The position numbers and the translations under genes were made by a program. Of a stretch of 64,000 bases of DNA, positions 8,661 through 17,113 are shown piece by piece (the first letter of the stretch is position 1; each line of letters begins with the position of its first letter). The notes beneath the pieces are model-generated. The model worked only from the letters and a program-made list of their open reading frames with translations, was not told the origin of the DNA and ran no database searches. The stretch comes from Caldilineaceae bacterium (GTDB lineage: Bacteria > Chloroflexota > Anaerolineae > Caldilineales > Caldilineaceae). The DNA is taken from NCBI GenBank assembly GCA_019637645.1, contig JAHBVH010000033.1, forward strand, positions 26,760 to 90,759. Direction: 5' to 3'.

Positions 8661-9290
8661 ATGTCTTCGCCGCGATTGATACGCGTTGGTCTGCTTTGTA
8701 TCCCCATGCTGGACGATGAGGCCGTCACTACGGTTTTTCGCGCGCTTCAACGCGCTCATCCCGCTGTGCTTGTGATGACAGCTGCTGCGCTTAGTCAGCG
8801 TAACTGGATTGAAGAGATTTTACGGACGTGGTGTGATGTCGAAGAATTAGATCTGGTGTTGACCATCGGTGGGACCCTGCCAGCTCCTGGTCCAAGTGCT
8901 AGAGAAGTTGTCCCCGAAGCAACACACCATGTGATTGAGCGCGCGATGCCTGGTCTCGCCGAGTCTATGCGTTATCATGCGCAAGCGGAAAGCAACCTAG
9001 CTTGGCTAGAACGCGGCATTGTGGGGATTCGTGGTCGTTCATTGGTGGTCAATTTGCCCGCCGGCGCTGCACCAGCTTTGTTGTTTTTAGAAGCCATTCT
9101 GGAACTGATTCCCGTTGTGATTGCTCATCTCCAGGATGAGCCTAATGTGCCGCAACTACAGGATGAAGTAGCGTTAACGCAAGCCATACCTGACGAAGTA
9201 GGATTCCTCCCAACGACCCCTGCCGTGCCGGGAAAAGGGCTGCGTCCCGAAGAGTTTGCTGCCTTTTTAGCGCGCAAACAAGCGCCCTAA
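8661..9290 (+). CDS. MogA/MoaB-like molybdopterin-binding domain protein
   Basis: The fold and motifs resemble MogA/MoaB/CinA molybdopterin adenylyltransferases, which prepare molybdopterin for metal insertion. DLVLTIGGTLP near residue 73 corresponds to the DLVLTTGGTG loop, PEATHHVIERAMPGLAESMR to the substrate-binding segment, and SLVVNLPAG to the terminal strand. The loop after GGT is longer than usual, with Pro and Ala inserted (PAPGPSAREVVPEAT), and there is a C-terminal tail of about 45 residues. No other molybdenum cofactor genes are nearby, so the exact activity is not secure. Confidence 0.72.
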   Translation: MSSPRLIRVGLLCIPMLDDEAVTTVFRALQRAHPAVLVMTAAALSQRNWIEEILRTWCDVEELDLVLTIGGTLPAPGPSAREVVPEATHHVIERAMPGLAESMRYHAQAESNLAWLERGIVGIRGRSLVVNLPAGAAPALLFLEAILELIPVVIAHLQDEPNVPQLQDEVALTQAIPDEVGFLPTTPAVPGKGLRPEEFAAFLARKQAP

Positions 9291-9335
9291 GCTTCTCCTG
9301 GATTGGGCCAACATCATTGGTGAGTGCAACCAGAG

Positions 9336-9364
9336 AGCTGACAGGTCTGCAAAACCTGTCAGCT
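9336..9364. repeat. Palindrome of the CCTGACAGG family
   Basis: Perfect 11-bp inverted repeat (AGCTGACAGGT / ACCTGTCAGCT) with loop CTGCAAA, followed by TTTT on the + strand. It sits between the convergent MoaB-like and transaldolase genes and could terminate the former. First copy of the dispersed family in this window. Confidence 0.8.
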
Positions 9365-9426
9365 TTTGTCGATTTTTGTCGGTCACCGCGCTGAATCGCC
9401 GTGCTGATTGGCTTTCTGTCAATTGC

Positions 9427-10542
9427 CTAGGGTGTAGCCGCAACTTGGGCCGACTGTTGTTCAATCGTCTTGATCAGCGCATTGTAAGATGCTGCAAATT
9501 TTTCTACACCGTCCCGCTCGAGGTAACTGGTAACTTCGTCGATAGAAATACCGAGGTGAGCCAGTTGCTGGAAGACTTGCCGCGCTGCTGCCACTCCTTC
9601 CTCAATGCGATTTGCCACTGTCCCATGGTCCCAAAATGCCTGTAGGGTTGCCATGGGCATGGTATTGACGGTATGAGGGCCAATAAGCGGCTCGACATAC
9701 AACAGGTCCGAATAGGCCGGATTTTTGGTGCTGGTGCTGGCCCAAAGCGGACGTTGCACTTGTGCCCCGGCGGCGGCCAGCTTTTGCCAACGTTCGCCAC
9801 TAAACTTGGCCTGGAATTGGGCATAGGCTAGTTTCGCATTGGCCAGCGCAGCTTTGCCAAGTAGGCTTTGAGGATCGAGCCCGTTCTGCGGCGAGCGTTT
9901 ACCTAGTTGGTCGTCAATATTGGCATCGACCCGGCTGATAAAGAAGCTGGCAACCGAAGCGATATGTGCCACCGGTTGGTTGGCCGCAACGCGGCTTTCG
10001 AGCCCTTGGAAATAGGCTTCCTTGACGGCGGCATAGCGTTCGATGCTAAAAATGAGAGTGACATTGACATTGATGCCATCGCTGATCAATTGGCGTATAG
10101 CCGCAACGCCAGGCACAGTTGCTGGCACCTTGATCATGATATTGGGGCGGTTGAGGGTTGCAAATAAGCGCCGTGCTTCGGCAATGGTGGCTTCGGTATC
10201 ATCGGCCAGATCGGGCGCAACTTCGATGCTGACATGCCCATCCTGCTGTTGCGCACGGTCAAAGACGAGGTGCAGAACATCTGCCGCAGCACCGATGTCG
10301 GCAATAGCTAGTTCATCAAAAATCGCTTTGGCCGCTAATCCACGTGCTGCTAGCTGTTGCAGATCGGCACGGTAGGCTTCACTTTTGGAAATGGCCTGTT
10401 GAAAGATGGTCGGGTTGGAAGTAACGCCGGTGACACCGGCATCGACCAACCGTTGAAGTTCACCAGATTGGACCATGCCGCGCTCAATATAATCGAGCCA
10501 AATGCTTTGACCAATCTGATGTAATGTTTGCATTCGATCCAT
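9427..10542 (-). CDS. tal: Transaldolase
   Basis: Transfers a dihydroxyacetone unit between sugar phosphates in the non-oxidative pentose phosphate pathway. The Schiff-base lysine is Lys138 in [22 protein letters not shown] near residue 39 and [15 protein letters not shown] further on are typical of the long (about 370-residue) transaldolases of actinobacteria, cyanobacteria and Chloroflexota. AAAGGAGAAACT precedes the ATG. It stands alone, convergent with the gene to its left. Confidence 0.94.
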   Translation of the reverse strand: MDRMQTLHQIGQSIWLDYIERGMVQSGELQRLVDAGVTGVTSNPTIFQQAISKSEAYRADLQQLAARGLAAKAIFDELAIADIGAAADVLHLVFDRAQQQDGHVSIEVAPDLADDTEATIAEARRLFATLNRPNIMIKVPATVPGVAAIRQLISDGINVNVTLIFSIERYAAVKEAYFQGLESRVAANQPVAHIASVASFFISRVDANIDDQLGKRSPQNGLDPQSLLGKAALANAKLAYAQFQAKFSGERWQKLAAAGAQVQRPLWASTSTKNPAYSDLLYVEPLIGPHTVNTMPMATLQAFWDHGTVANRIEEGVAAARQVFQQLAHLGISIDEVTSYLERDGVEKFAASYNALIKTIEQQSAQVAATP

Positions 10543-10699
10543 AGTTTCTCCTTTATGGGGTCGCGTAGACGGTATTCATAGCGTGAGCAACAAGTGTCGG
10601 CATTATAGCGTTTTTGCAGACAAATGGAAAGTGTAATCAGGTGACGGAAAGGGCTTGCTATCCGCGGTGCATTCAACGCATGACGTTGTTGGACTTTGT

Positions 10700-10728
10700 T
10701 TGACAAATTGTTCTTTTCGGGGTACTAT
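10700..10728 (+). promoter_or_regulatory. Sigma-70-type promoter candidate upstream of trxA
   Basis: TTGACA (10700-10705), 17-base spacer, TACTAT (10723-10728), followed by a T-rich stretch. Near-consensus in both boxes and spacing. It lies about 285 bases upstream of trxA. Confidence 0.6.
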
Positions 10729-10940
10729 ATTTTTTGTAGTGCAAATTACCGCTATTTGGTTGATATCGGTATAAAACAGAAAGACTTATTTACTGGTTCG
10801 TGGCAAGCTAGCTCACCACGTGAGGGTTGGCCTTTTTGCCCTAATTGGTGATGAGTAAAATAGACACCCATTGTCTAGCTGGTATTGATACGAGCTTGCA
10901 TTGACAAGCGTGTCGTCGTCCATAGGTATAGTTGTCAACT

Positions 10941-10986
10941 ACGTCGTAAATTATAGTAGTTCGGTTGTCGTAAATACAATAGTACG
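10941..10986 (+). repeat. Two direct repeats before trxA
   Basis: GTCGTAAAT occurs at 10943 and 10967, each followed within a few bases by TAGT. The 24-base spacing is a little over two helical turns, which would suit a protein binding the same face of the DNA. The function is unknown. Confidence 0.4.
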
Positions 10987-11013
10987 CGACAGTGCAAAAG
11001 AAGCGAGGGAAAA

Positions 11014-11340
11014 ATGGCCGCTCCTGTAGAAGTAACCGATACCACCTTTGAAGAGCTTGTGGTAAAGTCGGATAAGCCTGTTCTGGTTGATTTCTGGGCC
11101 ACTTGGTGTGGGCCCTGCAAAATGATTGCGCCTGTGCTCAATGAACTGGCTAACGAGCTTGATGAGCAACTGGTGGTTGGGAAGCTAGATATTGATGTCA
11201 ATCAGGACACTGCCATGGCTTTTGGCGTGATGAGTATCCCCACGCTATTACTCTTCAAAGATGGTGAACCGATTGAGCGTATTGTTGGCTTTCAGCCCAA
11301 GGCACAGCTGTTGGCACGGCTTCAGCCCCATTTGGGCTAA
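11014..11340 (+). CDS. trxA: Thioredoxin
   Basis: Small cytoplasmic dithiol reductant. The active site WCGPCK places the reactive cysteines at 32 and 35, and the cis-proline is in [12 protein letters not shown]. At 108 residues it is a single classical thioredoxin domain with no signal peptide. GCGAGGGAAAAATGG gives an acceptable ribosome site. It is monocistronic, between a long leader and a strong bidirectional terminator. Confidence 0.96.
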   Translation: MAAPVEVTDTTFEELVVKSDKPVLVDFWATWCGPCKMIAPVLNELANELDEQLVVGKLDIDVNQDTAMAFGVMSIPTLLLFKDGEPIERIVGFQPKAQLLARLQPHLG

Positions 11341-11434
11341 GCTCGGCTCTGGTTTGGCTTTGACTGCCCGACCAATGTTCATGTGGTGGTGGGTGCCATA
11401 AAAGCATGCCGGTGCCGTCTAATTGAATAAGGAT

Positions 11435-11464
11435 AAAAAAGGGGCATGAATTTGCCCCTTTTTT
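11435..11464. terminator. Bidirectional terminator between trxA and the M50-like gene
   Basis: Perfect 12-bp stem AAAAAAGGGGCA / TGCCCCTTTTTT with a six-base loop. It has a T run on both strands, so it can end both the rightward trxA message and the leftward message whose last gene stops at 11485. Confidence 0.9.
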
Positions 11465-11484
11465 GTTGCCACGTTGTGGTTAAC

Positions 11485-12246
11485 TTAACCACGAGCCACA
11501 GGTTGCGGCGCGATCAACTTGATGAGCAAGTAGAGGATGGCCAGGATCACCAGATCTAGCGCAATGGTGAAGAGCAAGGCGTTGGTAATGTTGTGCAGAA
11601 TAGGGGCAAGCCAATCAAGGAGCAAGGTAAAAGGGGCAACGGGAAGCCCAAAGAGCAGGTAGAGGCCAATAACCAGTATCGTCATGAGCAGGAGCGGACG
11701 AAGTGGCTCCCGATCGCTTGCACTCGGCATCATGGCGTTGGCAATGGCAAAGAGTAAATAGGCCCAAACCATGCCATCAGGGGCTAATAGAGATTGTTGA
11801 AAGAAAAGAATGCCTTCTAACCAGCGCTGTTCACCCAGGGCTAGGGAGAATTGCTGGGCATCAAAGACATGTTCGGCAATCAGCGCAATCAGTGCGGAGC
11901 CAGCGATCAACGGTGCCAACCCCACGAGGCTTTCCTGCCAAAGCATACCCCCACGCACACTGACGCTGCCAAGGCCAATATGTTGGCGCTGCTTTTTGGG
12001 CCATACCCGAAATTTGCTCGGTTTTAGCCCTAACACATAGGCCGCTATCCAGTGCGCTGCTTCGTGAATTACCACGCCTGGTAGCAGCAGCAAAAAGAGC
12101 AAGACGACCGTCAAATCGGCGCTACGCGTGATCAGATGGAGCAGAAGTTGAATTTGAAAGCTCAGTTGGCGGCTGAGCCAAGCCAAGCTCAACAGCGCGA
12201 CCGTGAAGGCAATGATCATCGGTATGCTCATCATTAGCTCGGACAC
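11485..12246 (-). CDS. M50-like membrane zinc metalloprotease
   Basis: Polytopic membrane protein with about six hydrophobic segments. The third segment contains the zinc-binding HEAAH (His61, Glu62, His65), and Asp178 in NAMMPSASDRE is well placed as the third metal ligand, the arrangement of site-2-protease-like intramembrane peptidases. It lacks a PDZ domain and is small, unlike RseP. It lies at the downstream end of a leftward run with a lipoprotein, EpsI-like and exosortase genes, so processing of envelope proteins is plausible, but the substrate is unknown. Confidence 0.7.
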   Translation of the reverse strand: MSELMMSIPMIIAFTVALLSLAWLSRQLSFQIQLLLHLITRSADLTVVLLFLLLLPGVVIHEAAHWIAAYVLGLKPSKFRVWPKKQRQHIGLGSVSVRGGMLWQESLVGLAPLIAGSALIALIAEHVFDAQQFSLALGEQRWLEGILFFQQSLLAPDGMVWAYLLFAIANAMMPSASDREPLRPLLLMTILVIGLYLLFGLPVAPFTLLLDWLAPILHNITNALLFTIALDLVILAILYLLIKLIAPQPVARG

Positions 12247-12390
12247 GTCTTCACGCTCGGTTTCTGCTTACTTCGCTTTCGATGGGTAGACACAACCCGA
12301 GTAGGACTTGAATAAGCCCTACGTTAGGTAGACACGGTTCCATCGTAGGAGGCAAAGACCCGTTTGGTTATCCTGCTCTGCCTAGATGAA

Positions 12391-12897
12391 TTATTGAGGT
12401 TCTAGGTTGTAGGTGAGACGTTCAATGAGCCAACAATCATGCTGGCGGACAAGGACCCAACGATCGCCCGCGGGTGAGATCTCGTCGCCAATCTGTGTAG
12501 TGGCAGTGATAATTGCTTGGTTGTCAAACAGTTGAATCTCGAGATCCTTGGGATCAGCTTGTGCCGGTGCGCCTGGAAAGACAGTCCGTACATAGCGGTG
12601 ACGAATGGCATCTTTATCAAACCACGCTTGATCATCAGCCGTCGTGTCAGGTGTGTTTTTGGCATTGACGATCTTGGCACCGTCGTCCCACAGTTGCATG
12701 AGCGCATCGATTTTTTGTTCAACCACCAATTCGCCCTCGGCGGTTAGCAGGGCACGAATGGCGTCTGTATCGCTTGCCGCGGCTGGCAGTGCCAAAGAAC
12801 AGGAGCCGACGGGCGGCGGGGGTGGGGTGGGGACGGCGGAAACGCAGCCAGTGATCAAGAAGATACAAAAGGCCATAGCGACTAAGCACCGTTGCAT
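12391..12897 (-). CDS. Lipoprotein with NTF2/SnoaL-like domain
   Basis: The N-terminus is a lipoprotein signal with lipobox LITGC (Cys18), followed by a proline-rich linker (TPPPPPV). Residues from about 40 onward (DAIRALLTAEGELVVEQKIDALMQLW ... RWVLVRQHDCWLIERL) have the cone-like alpha+beta pattern of NTF2/SnoaL-family proteins. No catalytic residues can be assigned. It is expected to be anchored to the outer face of the membrane. It is transcribed with the EpsI-like gene 38 bases upstream, so it may belong to the same envelope pathway. Confidence 0.65.
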   Translation of the reverse strand: MQRCLVAMAFCIFLITGCVSAVPTPPPPPVGSCSLALPAAASDTDAIRALLTAEGELVVEQKIDALMQLWDDGAKIVNAKNTPDTTADDQAWFDKDAIRHRYVRTVFPGAPAQADPKDLEIQLFDNQAIITATTQIGDEISPAGDRWVLVRQHDCWLIERLTYNLEPQ

Positions 12898-12935
12898 AGC
12901 AGAGACCTCAAACCCAACTGAAAGGCCAACACCAC

Positions 12936-13712
12936 TTATTCACTTTGATTCTGGGCGCTAGTAAAAAACTGCTGTACGAAATCGGCATGGATGGCTAAGG
13001 TCTCTTCCAATGTGCCATAACGGGGGGATGTTAATTTAAATAAGACAATGCCATCATTGAGCGCACGCTGGTCATTGGGAAAGAGATAAAAGTAGTAGAC
13101 AATATGCTCGGTGAGGGTATCCTCACCAGGCATCTGCTTTTTGGCGTCGAGCCATAGACCATACAAGTTACCGCCATCGGCCAATGCCATGGGATATGAC
13201 CCTAAGTTATATTGCCAGCCATCGGCATCATAACAAATATCTGGCGCGTGAAATGGCTGCGAGCTACGCCCCCCAATCATGCTGAGCCAGATATATTGCT
13301 CCGAACTATTTTGATAGAGGCGTTGAATATATTGCTCGGGCTCAAGCAGAATCATGACCTCTTGGTTTGTTTCGGGGACATCAATGCCGGCCCAATTGCC
13401 AATACGGAGCGGAACATCATTCAGATCGTGGGCTAGATCAAAATGAGCCGTGGCGGTTACGTGTGTTTCGCGATTGGTGCGCTGCCAAAAATCTAGATCG
13501 GCAATATAAACTAGCGAATTGTCCTCTGCCAACAAGGAAGGGGACGCCCAAGGTAACTGGAAGCGTGGCAGATAGACAAAGGGAATGGCAAGGGCAAATA
13601 ACGCAAGGATCAAAAGCGACCGCGCCTTGCCCGTATGTGGTGGCGCGTCCGGTACCATAGTCTCTCTTTTGGGGTCAAGCTCTGTAACAGCCATCGCAGG
13701 TCCATCTATCAT
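12936..13712 (-). CDS. EpsI-like exosortase-associated protein
   Basis: A single N-terminal membrane segment (SLLILALFALAIPFVYLP) is followed by an extracytoplasmic domain with the EpsI/exosortase-C signature: LRIGNWAGIDVPE early, QPFHAPDICYDADGWQ near residue 155, and a C-terminal part predicting YY-rich strands. EpsI proteins accompany exosortases and have been linked to exopolysaccharide or protein-sorting systems, though their biochemistry is not settled. It begins 4 bases after the exosortase gene, so the two are co-translated. An alternative start at 13694 is possible. Confidence 0.75.
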   Translation of the reverse strand: MIDGPAMAVTELDPKRETMVPDAPPHTGKARSLLILALFALAIPFVYLPRFQLPWASPSLLAEDNSLVYIADLDFWQRTNRETHVTATAHFDLAHDLNDVPLRIGNWAGIDVPETNQEVMILLEPEQYIQRLYQNSSEQYIWLSMIGGRSSQPFHAPDICYDADGWQYNLGSYPMALADGGNLYGLWLDAKKQMPGEDTLTEHIVYYFYLFPNDQRALNDGIVLFKLTSPRYGTLEETLAIHADFVQQFFTSAQNQSE

Positions 13713-13716
13713 TGGA

Positions 13717-14628
13717 TTAAATCACATCAAGCCGTAGCTTTCGCACTTGTAACAAGCGGGTCAGCGGAAACATAAGTAGAAAGACTAATAGGAAGAAGAT
13801 CAGCCCTGAATAGTCGTGATAAAAGATAAACGCTGCTTCTGCGCCCAAACTGCGGGCAACAAAGAGCAGCGAGGTTACCCGCAAAATGTTGCCCACCATG
13901 GCTAATGGGATCGAGAGCAGTACCAAAACGATTCTGCCCCACAACGGGCCATTGAGTACGTAAGCGGCCAAGGTCATCAGCGAAGTGAGGGCGATGAGCG
14001 AGTTGACCCCACTGCATTGTGCCCCAATCACCAACTCGGCATTGGGCAAACTAACCGCATTGCCCACAATAAGCACATCGCTACCCAAAAAGCGGGCCAA
14101 GCCACCAGCACAAACCCCAGTAAAGAGCGCCAGGGGCAAGGTGACGCGATCGACAAAGGGCAAGGGAATCATCAAGAGCAAATAGGCTACGGGAAAGAGC
14201 AATCTCCGTAGGAGGCCAAGGCCGCCTAGGGTCCAGATCGCCCCTGCTGCCATGCCGATCATGGAAAAAGCGGCAAGATAATACGCTTTTTGGTTGAAGA
14301 ACCAGAGATAGCTAATGAGGGTCGCGCCAAGCAGAAGAACGCCTAGATTATGACTCAGCGCGCCTGTCCGCGGCAGCGGTTGTTTATCAAGCCGTAGCCG
14401 CTGTACAGCCAAAAAGAGGGAAACCGGCAGGATCAAAAGACCATGACTGTAATATTGATTGCCCAGCCACTCTCCCCATAGCCACTGCCAGACCGGCCAA
14501 GTGAGTGCAAGAAAGCCCAGGGCAACCAAAAGCGGTAGGATCAATGTTTTGGGTTGAAGAGGATTCATGAGCAGGTTATACACCAAGAACCGACGTGCGA
14601 TTACTAAGGTTGGCGAACGTTGGGCCAT
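13717..14628 (-). CDS. Exosortase/archaeosortase family transpeptidase
   Basis: Multi-pass membrane protein with the full exosortase catalytic triad: Cys205 in AQCSGVNSL, Arg250 in [10 protein letters not shown] and His271 in FYHDYSG, numbered from the start at 14628. About eight hydrophobic helices precede and surround these residues. Exosortases cleave and transfer proteins bearing a C-terminal PEP-CTERM-like signal. An internal ATG at 14568 may be the true start, because neither start has a clear ribosome site. No protein in the window shows an obvious PEP-CTERM tail, so its substrates must be elsewhere or unconventional. Confidence 0.85.
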   Translation of the reverse strand: MAQRSPTLVIARRFLVYNLLMNPLQPKTLILPLLVALGFLALTWPVWQWLWGEWLGNQYYSHGLLILPVSLFLAVQRLRLDKQPLPRTGALSHNLGVLLLGATLISYLWFFNQKAYYLAAFSMIGMAAGAIWTLGGLGLLRRLLFPVAYLLLMIPLPFVDRVTLPLALFTGVCAGGLARFLGSDVLIVGNAVSLPNAELVIGAQCSGVNSLIALTSLMTLAAYVLNGPLWGRIVLVLLSIPLAMVGNILRVTSLLFVARSLGAEAAFIFYHDYSGLIFFLLVFLLMFPLTRLLQVRKLRLDVI

Positions 14629-14974
14629 GTATTTGCAGATGCATCGGCCCCATACCTAACAACCAACCGGGGTCGGGGGCGCACGTCACTAATGACATTG
14701 AGATCGGTTTGCGATGATAGTGCGTGCGCCCCGCTTCGCCCTGCGCTGACCATGATCAGATCATGCTTGAGCGGATCACTGATGGCTAGGTAGGATGCAT
14801 GCGATAGGCTGATCATCTGCTTGCAGGATACCATTGACCTTGGCTTGCGTCAAAATGCGAGTCGACAAGGAAAGGACATAGAATAAGCCCGGAATCATCA
14901 CAATTCCGGGCTTGAACGAGTCTGTGTTAGCGTGGTGTGTATCCTAACTTAGGTTGACACCCGGTGGGCGGTCG
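14629..14974 (-). other. 346-base intergenic region with hairpin
   Basis: No gene recognised. An 11-bp inverted repeat (AAGCCCGGAAT 14885-14895, ATTCCGGGCTT 14903-14913) lies about 60 bases beyond the stop of the PA14 gene and may terminate it, although the T tract on the minus strand is poor. The rest may hold the promoter for the exosortase operon; I could not pick one with confidence. Confidence 0.4.
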
Positions 14975-16609
14975 TTAGGGGCACTGCCATGGTGTGTAAT
15001 TGTCGGTAAAGGAACGGAGCCGGAATTCGGGCTGTCCAGCGTAGAAATCACCGGTCGATTGGGCTACTTTGCCATCGATCCACTGCTCGATTTTATACGG
15101 TTCACCAGCGCCGCCAAAGCGATTGGAGTCTACTGGGAGCCCATCGATCTTGAGAAAACCACTGGCTTGGATGGCGCCAATGCCCCGACCAATCGAATAC
15201 CACTTATTGTTCCCGTCAAGGCGATAGAGCTTGATCCACGCATAGTTTTTGGGCTGTGGTGGCACACAGGTGATCAAGTTACCCACGGGAGCTTGAATAT
15301 CACTTTGGCGCTTCCAACTCAATTTGGCCTGAGCCCGGCCAGTGCGCTCAAAATATTCCATCCGTAGCTTATGGGTGCCCTTGCTCAGATTTATTTCATA
15401 GGTCACCTTAGCGCCATCCCGTTCCCACCATTGATCGATGACCAAACGGTCATCGATATAGAGACGCACGCCATCATCCGTTTGGGCGGTAAAGAGATAG
15501 CGACCTTCGTCAAAACGCACGTCGCGTGTCCACCGGACCGAAAAATTATCAGCATTGATACTGCCATCCGGCGAGCCATTCCCCCAATCAAAGTTAATGT
15601 CGCGGTCATCGCGCACCAAAGTCGGGCTACCACTGAGATCGCGATTGTTGAAATATTCACCACGCCACCGGCTCCCTTCGGGCTCAGTGGGCTGATCGGT
15701 GCGATTCCATGTCAACCGGATGCGTGCGCCGCCGGCCCGTTCAAAGTATTCCACACGGATCGGAATGGCACCCCCAGGTAGATAAATATCACCTTGGTAA
15801 GTACTCGTATTTTGTTCGCGCCACTGATCAATGAGCAAATGGTTATTGACCCACAGTCGTACACCGTCATCGACGCGCACTTCAAAGCGATAGTTTCCGG
15901 CCCCCAGATCAACCGAACGCTGCCAGCGTACGGAAAAGTTGTCGGCGTTGATGCTGCTATCTGGGGAACCATTGCCCCAGTTGAAATCAATGTTGCTGTC
16001 GTCGCGTACCAATACGGGCGCGCCACTTAGATCCGGATTATTATAATACTCACCGCGCCAATTCCTGACGGAGGGTTCCCCGCCCCCACTATCGACCCGC
16101 GCCCAGTTAAAGCGAATCACCGCCGCGCCGGTATTGTCATAATAGTCAACCTGTACCAAGTGGTGACCTGTCCCAAGGTTTAACGTGCCAGAAAAGGTGC
16201 GCACGCCATGGTCGCTCCACCCATTGATGATCCGTTGACCATCGACATAGACCCGTACACCATCATCGCTGGTCGCTTCAAAACGATAGCGGCCTGCCTC
16301 GAGATAAAGATAGCGGGTCCAGCGTGCTGAAAAGCGGTCGCTATTAACACCATCGGCTGGTGCATTGAGTCCCCAATCATAGTTGATCTCTGGCTCATCA
16401 CGCTCCAAAACGGGATCGCCCGATAAGTCACGGTTGTTCCAATAACGTACTCGCCAAGCCGGGTCCGAATCTGCCGTGCGAACGGGGCCATCGTCTTGGC
16501 CCTGTACAGGAATGGCGACAAGCGGTATGAGAAACAAGGCGAGGAGCAGCGCCAAGCCGCTACGCCACCCTACCGGGCGTTTCCAACGACGTTTTTTATA
16601 AAAATTCAT
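14975..16609 (-). CDS. Secreted protein with three PA14 domains
   Basis: A basic N-terminus and a hydrophobic segment ([21 protein letters not shown]) make a signal peptide. Three consecutive repeats of about 115-120 residues follow, each with the PA14 pattern W..rYYnN.dLsG.pvl.rd...I.fdWG, fSvRWtR, DDGVRLyvD..liidqW and vrveYfe..G.A...l.W. PA14 modules usually bind glycans. The last 90 residues (after about 450) are unrelated and contain paired Cys. There is no PEP-CTERM, LPXTG or membrane anchor, so it is probably released or held non-covalently at the surface. Next to the exosortase operon and on the same strand. Confidence 0.85.
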   Translation of the reverse strand: MNFYKKRRWKRPVGWRSGLALLLALFLIPLVAIPVQGQDDGPVRTADSDPAWRVRYWNNRDLSGDPVLERDEPEINYDWGLNAPADGVNSDRFSARWTRYLYLEAGRYRFEATSDDGVRVYVDGQRIINGWSDHGVRTFSGTLNLGTGHHLVQVDYYDNTGAAVIRFNWARVDSGGGEPSVRNWRGEYYNNPDLSGAPVLVRDDSNIDFNWGNGSPDSSINADNFSVRWQRSVDLGAGNYRFEVRVDDGVRLWVNNHLLIDQWREQNTSTYQGDIYLPGGAIPIRVEYFERAGGARIRLTWNRTDQPTEPEGSRWRGEYFNNRDLSGSPTLVRDDRDINFDWGNGSPDGSINADNFSVRWTRDVRFDEGRYLFTAQTDDGVRLYIDDRLVIDQWWERDGAKVTYEINLSKGTHKLRMEYFERTGRAQAKLSWKRQSDIQAPVGNLITCVPPQPKNYAWIKLYRLDGNNKWYSIGRGIGAIQASGFLKIDGLPVDSNRFGGAGEPYKIEQWIDGKVAQSTGDFYAGQPEFRLRSFTDNYTPWQCP

Positions 16610-16846
16610 ATCAAATCCTCCATCTACCTATGACTCACCTTGCTTTATTATACCCCATTCTGTAAGTCCCATCTACTCGGTACTTCCAGGGGAAAAAGGC
16701 ACCTAAAGCCCCGCGCATAGCCCCATATATCGTAAGGTTACTGCCCTGTAATGGTTGTATGGATTGGACGAGTGACCCCTGTTCCATGTTCCCAAAAGCA
16801 TGGCGCACGATGTGTGAAAGCTGGCCGGGAACTATCGATCAAGAGT

Positions 16847-16880
16847 ACACCTGACAGGTTTTCCAAAACCTGTCAGGTGT
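16847..16880. repeat. Perfect copy of the CCTGACAGG palindrome
   Basis: Two 16-bp arms (ACACCTGACAGGTTTT and AAAACCTGTCAGGTGT) with only CC between them. This is the best-preserved copy of the dispersed family in the window. Confidence 0.9.
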
Positions 16881-16975
16881 GGCCGCGTCCTCGGGCCTTT
16901 CAAACTGTTTCTAGATCACTAACGATGTTCGCAAAGTTGCGTTCGTCTGCATTTAGTGGCACGATATCCACCGTA

Positions 16976-17026
16976 ATAGGACTTACGTAAGGCTGGGCCG
17001 GACTAGTTCTGAAAACCAGTCAGGTT
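16976..17026. repeat. Degenerate copy of the palindrome with ATAGGACTTACG leader
   Basis: ATAGGACTTACG at 16976 is followed 20 bases later by arms CGGACTAGTT and AACCAGTCAG, a decayed form of the CCTGACAGG palindrome. The same leader and spacing recur near 20581 and 28811. Confidence 0.6.
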
Positions 17027-17113
17027 TTTGACGACCAACCTTGGTGCATAAGTGCGCTCTGTAAACTTAGCCTTGCTGTCGGCATAGCCGTTAGGGAAAG
17101 AAGGATCGTAGGG

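Larger units (their letters stand above)
10543..11013 (+). other. 471-base intergenic region upstream of trxA
   Basis: No gene is seen. It holds a strong sigma-70-like promoter (10700-10728), a second TTGACA at 10901, and two copies of GTCGTAAAT (10943 and 10967, 24 bases apart), each followed by TAGT. Most of it would be a roughly 270-base untranslated leader of trxA if the first promoter is used, which is long for a thioredoxin gene. Confidence 0.5.
16610..17113. other. 504-base intergenic region rich in palindromes
   Basis: Divides the leftward PA14 gene from the rightward ATPase-like cluster, so both promoters must lie here. It has no gene. It contains a perfect 34-base palindrome at 16847-16880 and a degenerate copy of the same family at 16976-17026, the latter preceded by the recurring ATAGGACTTACG. 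Confidence 0.6.
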
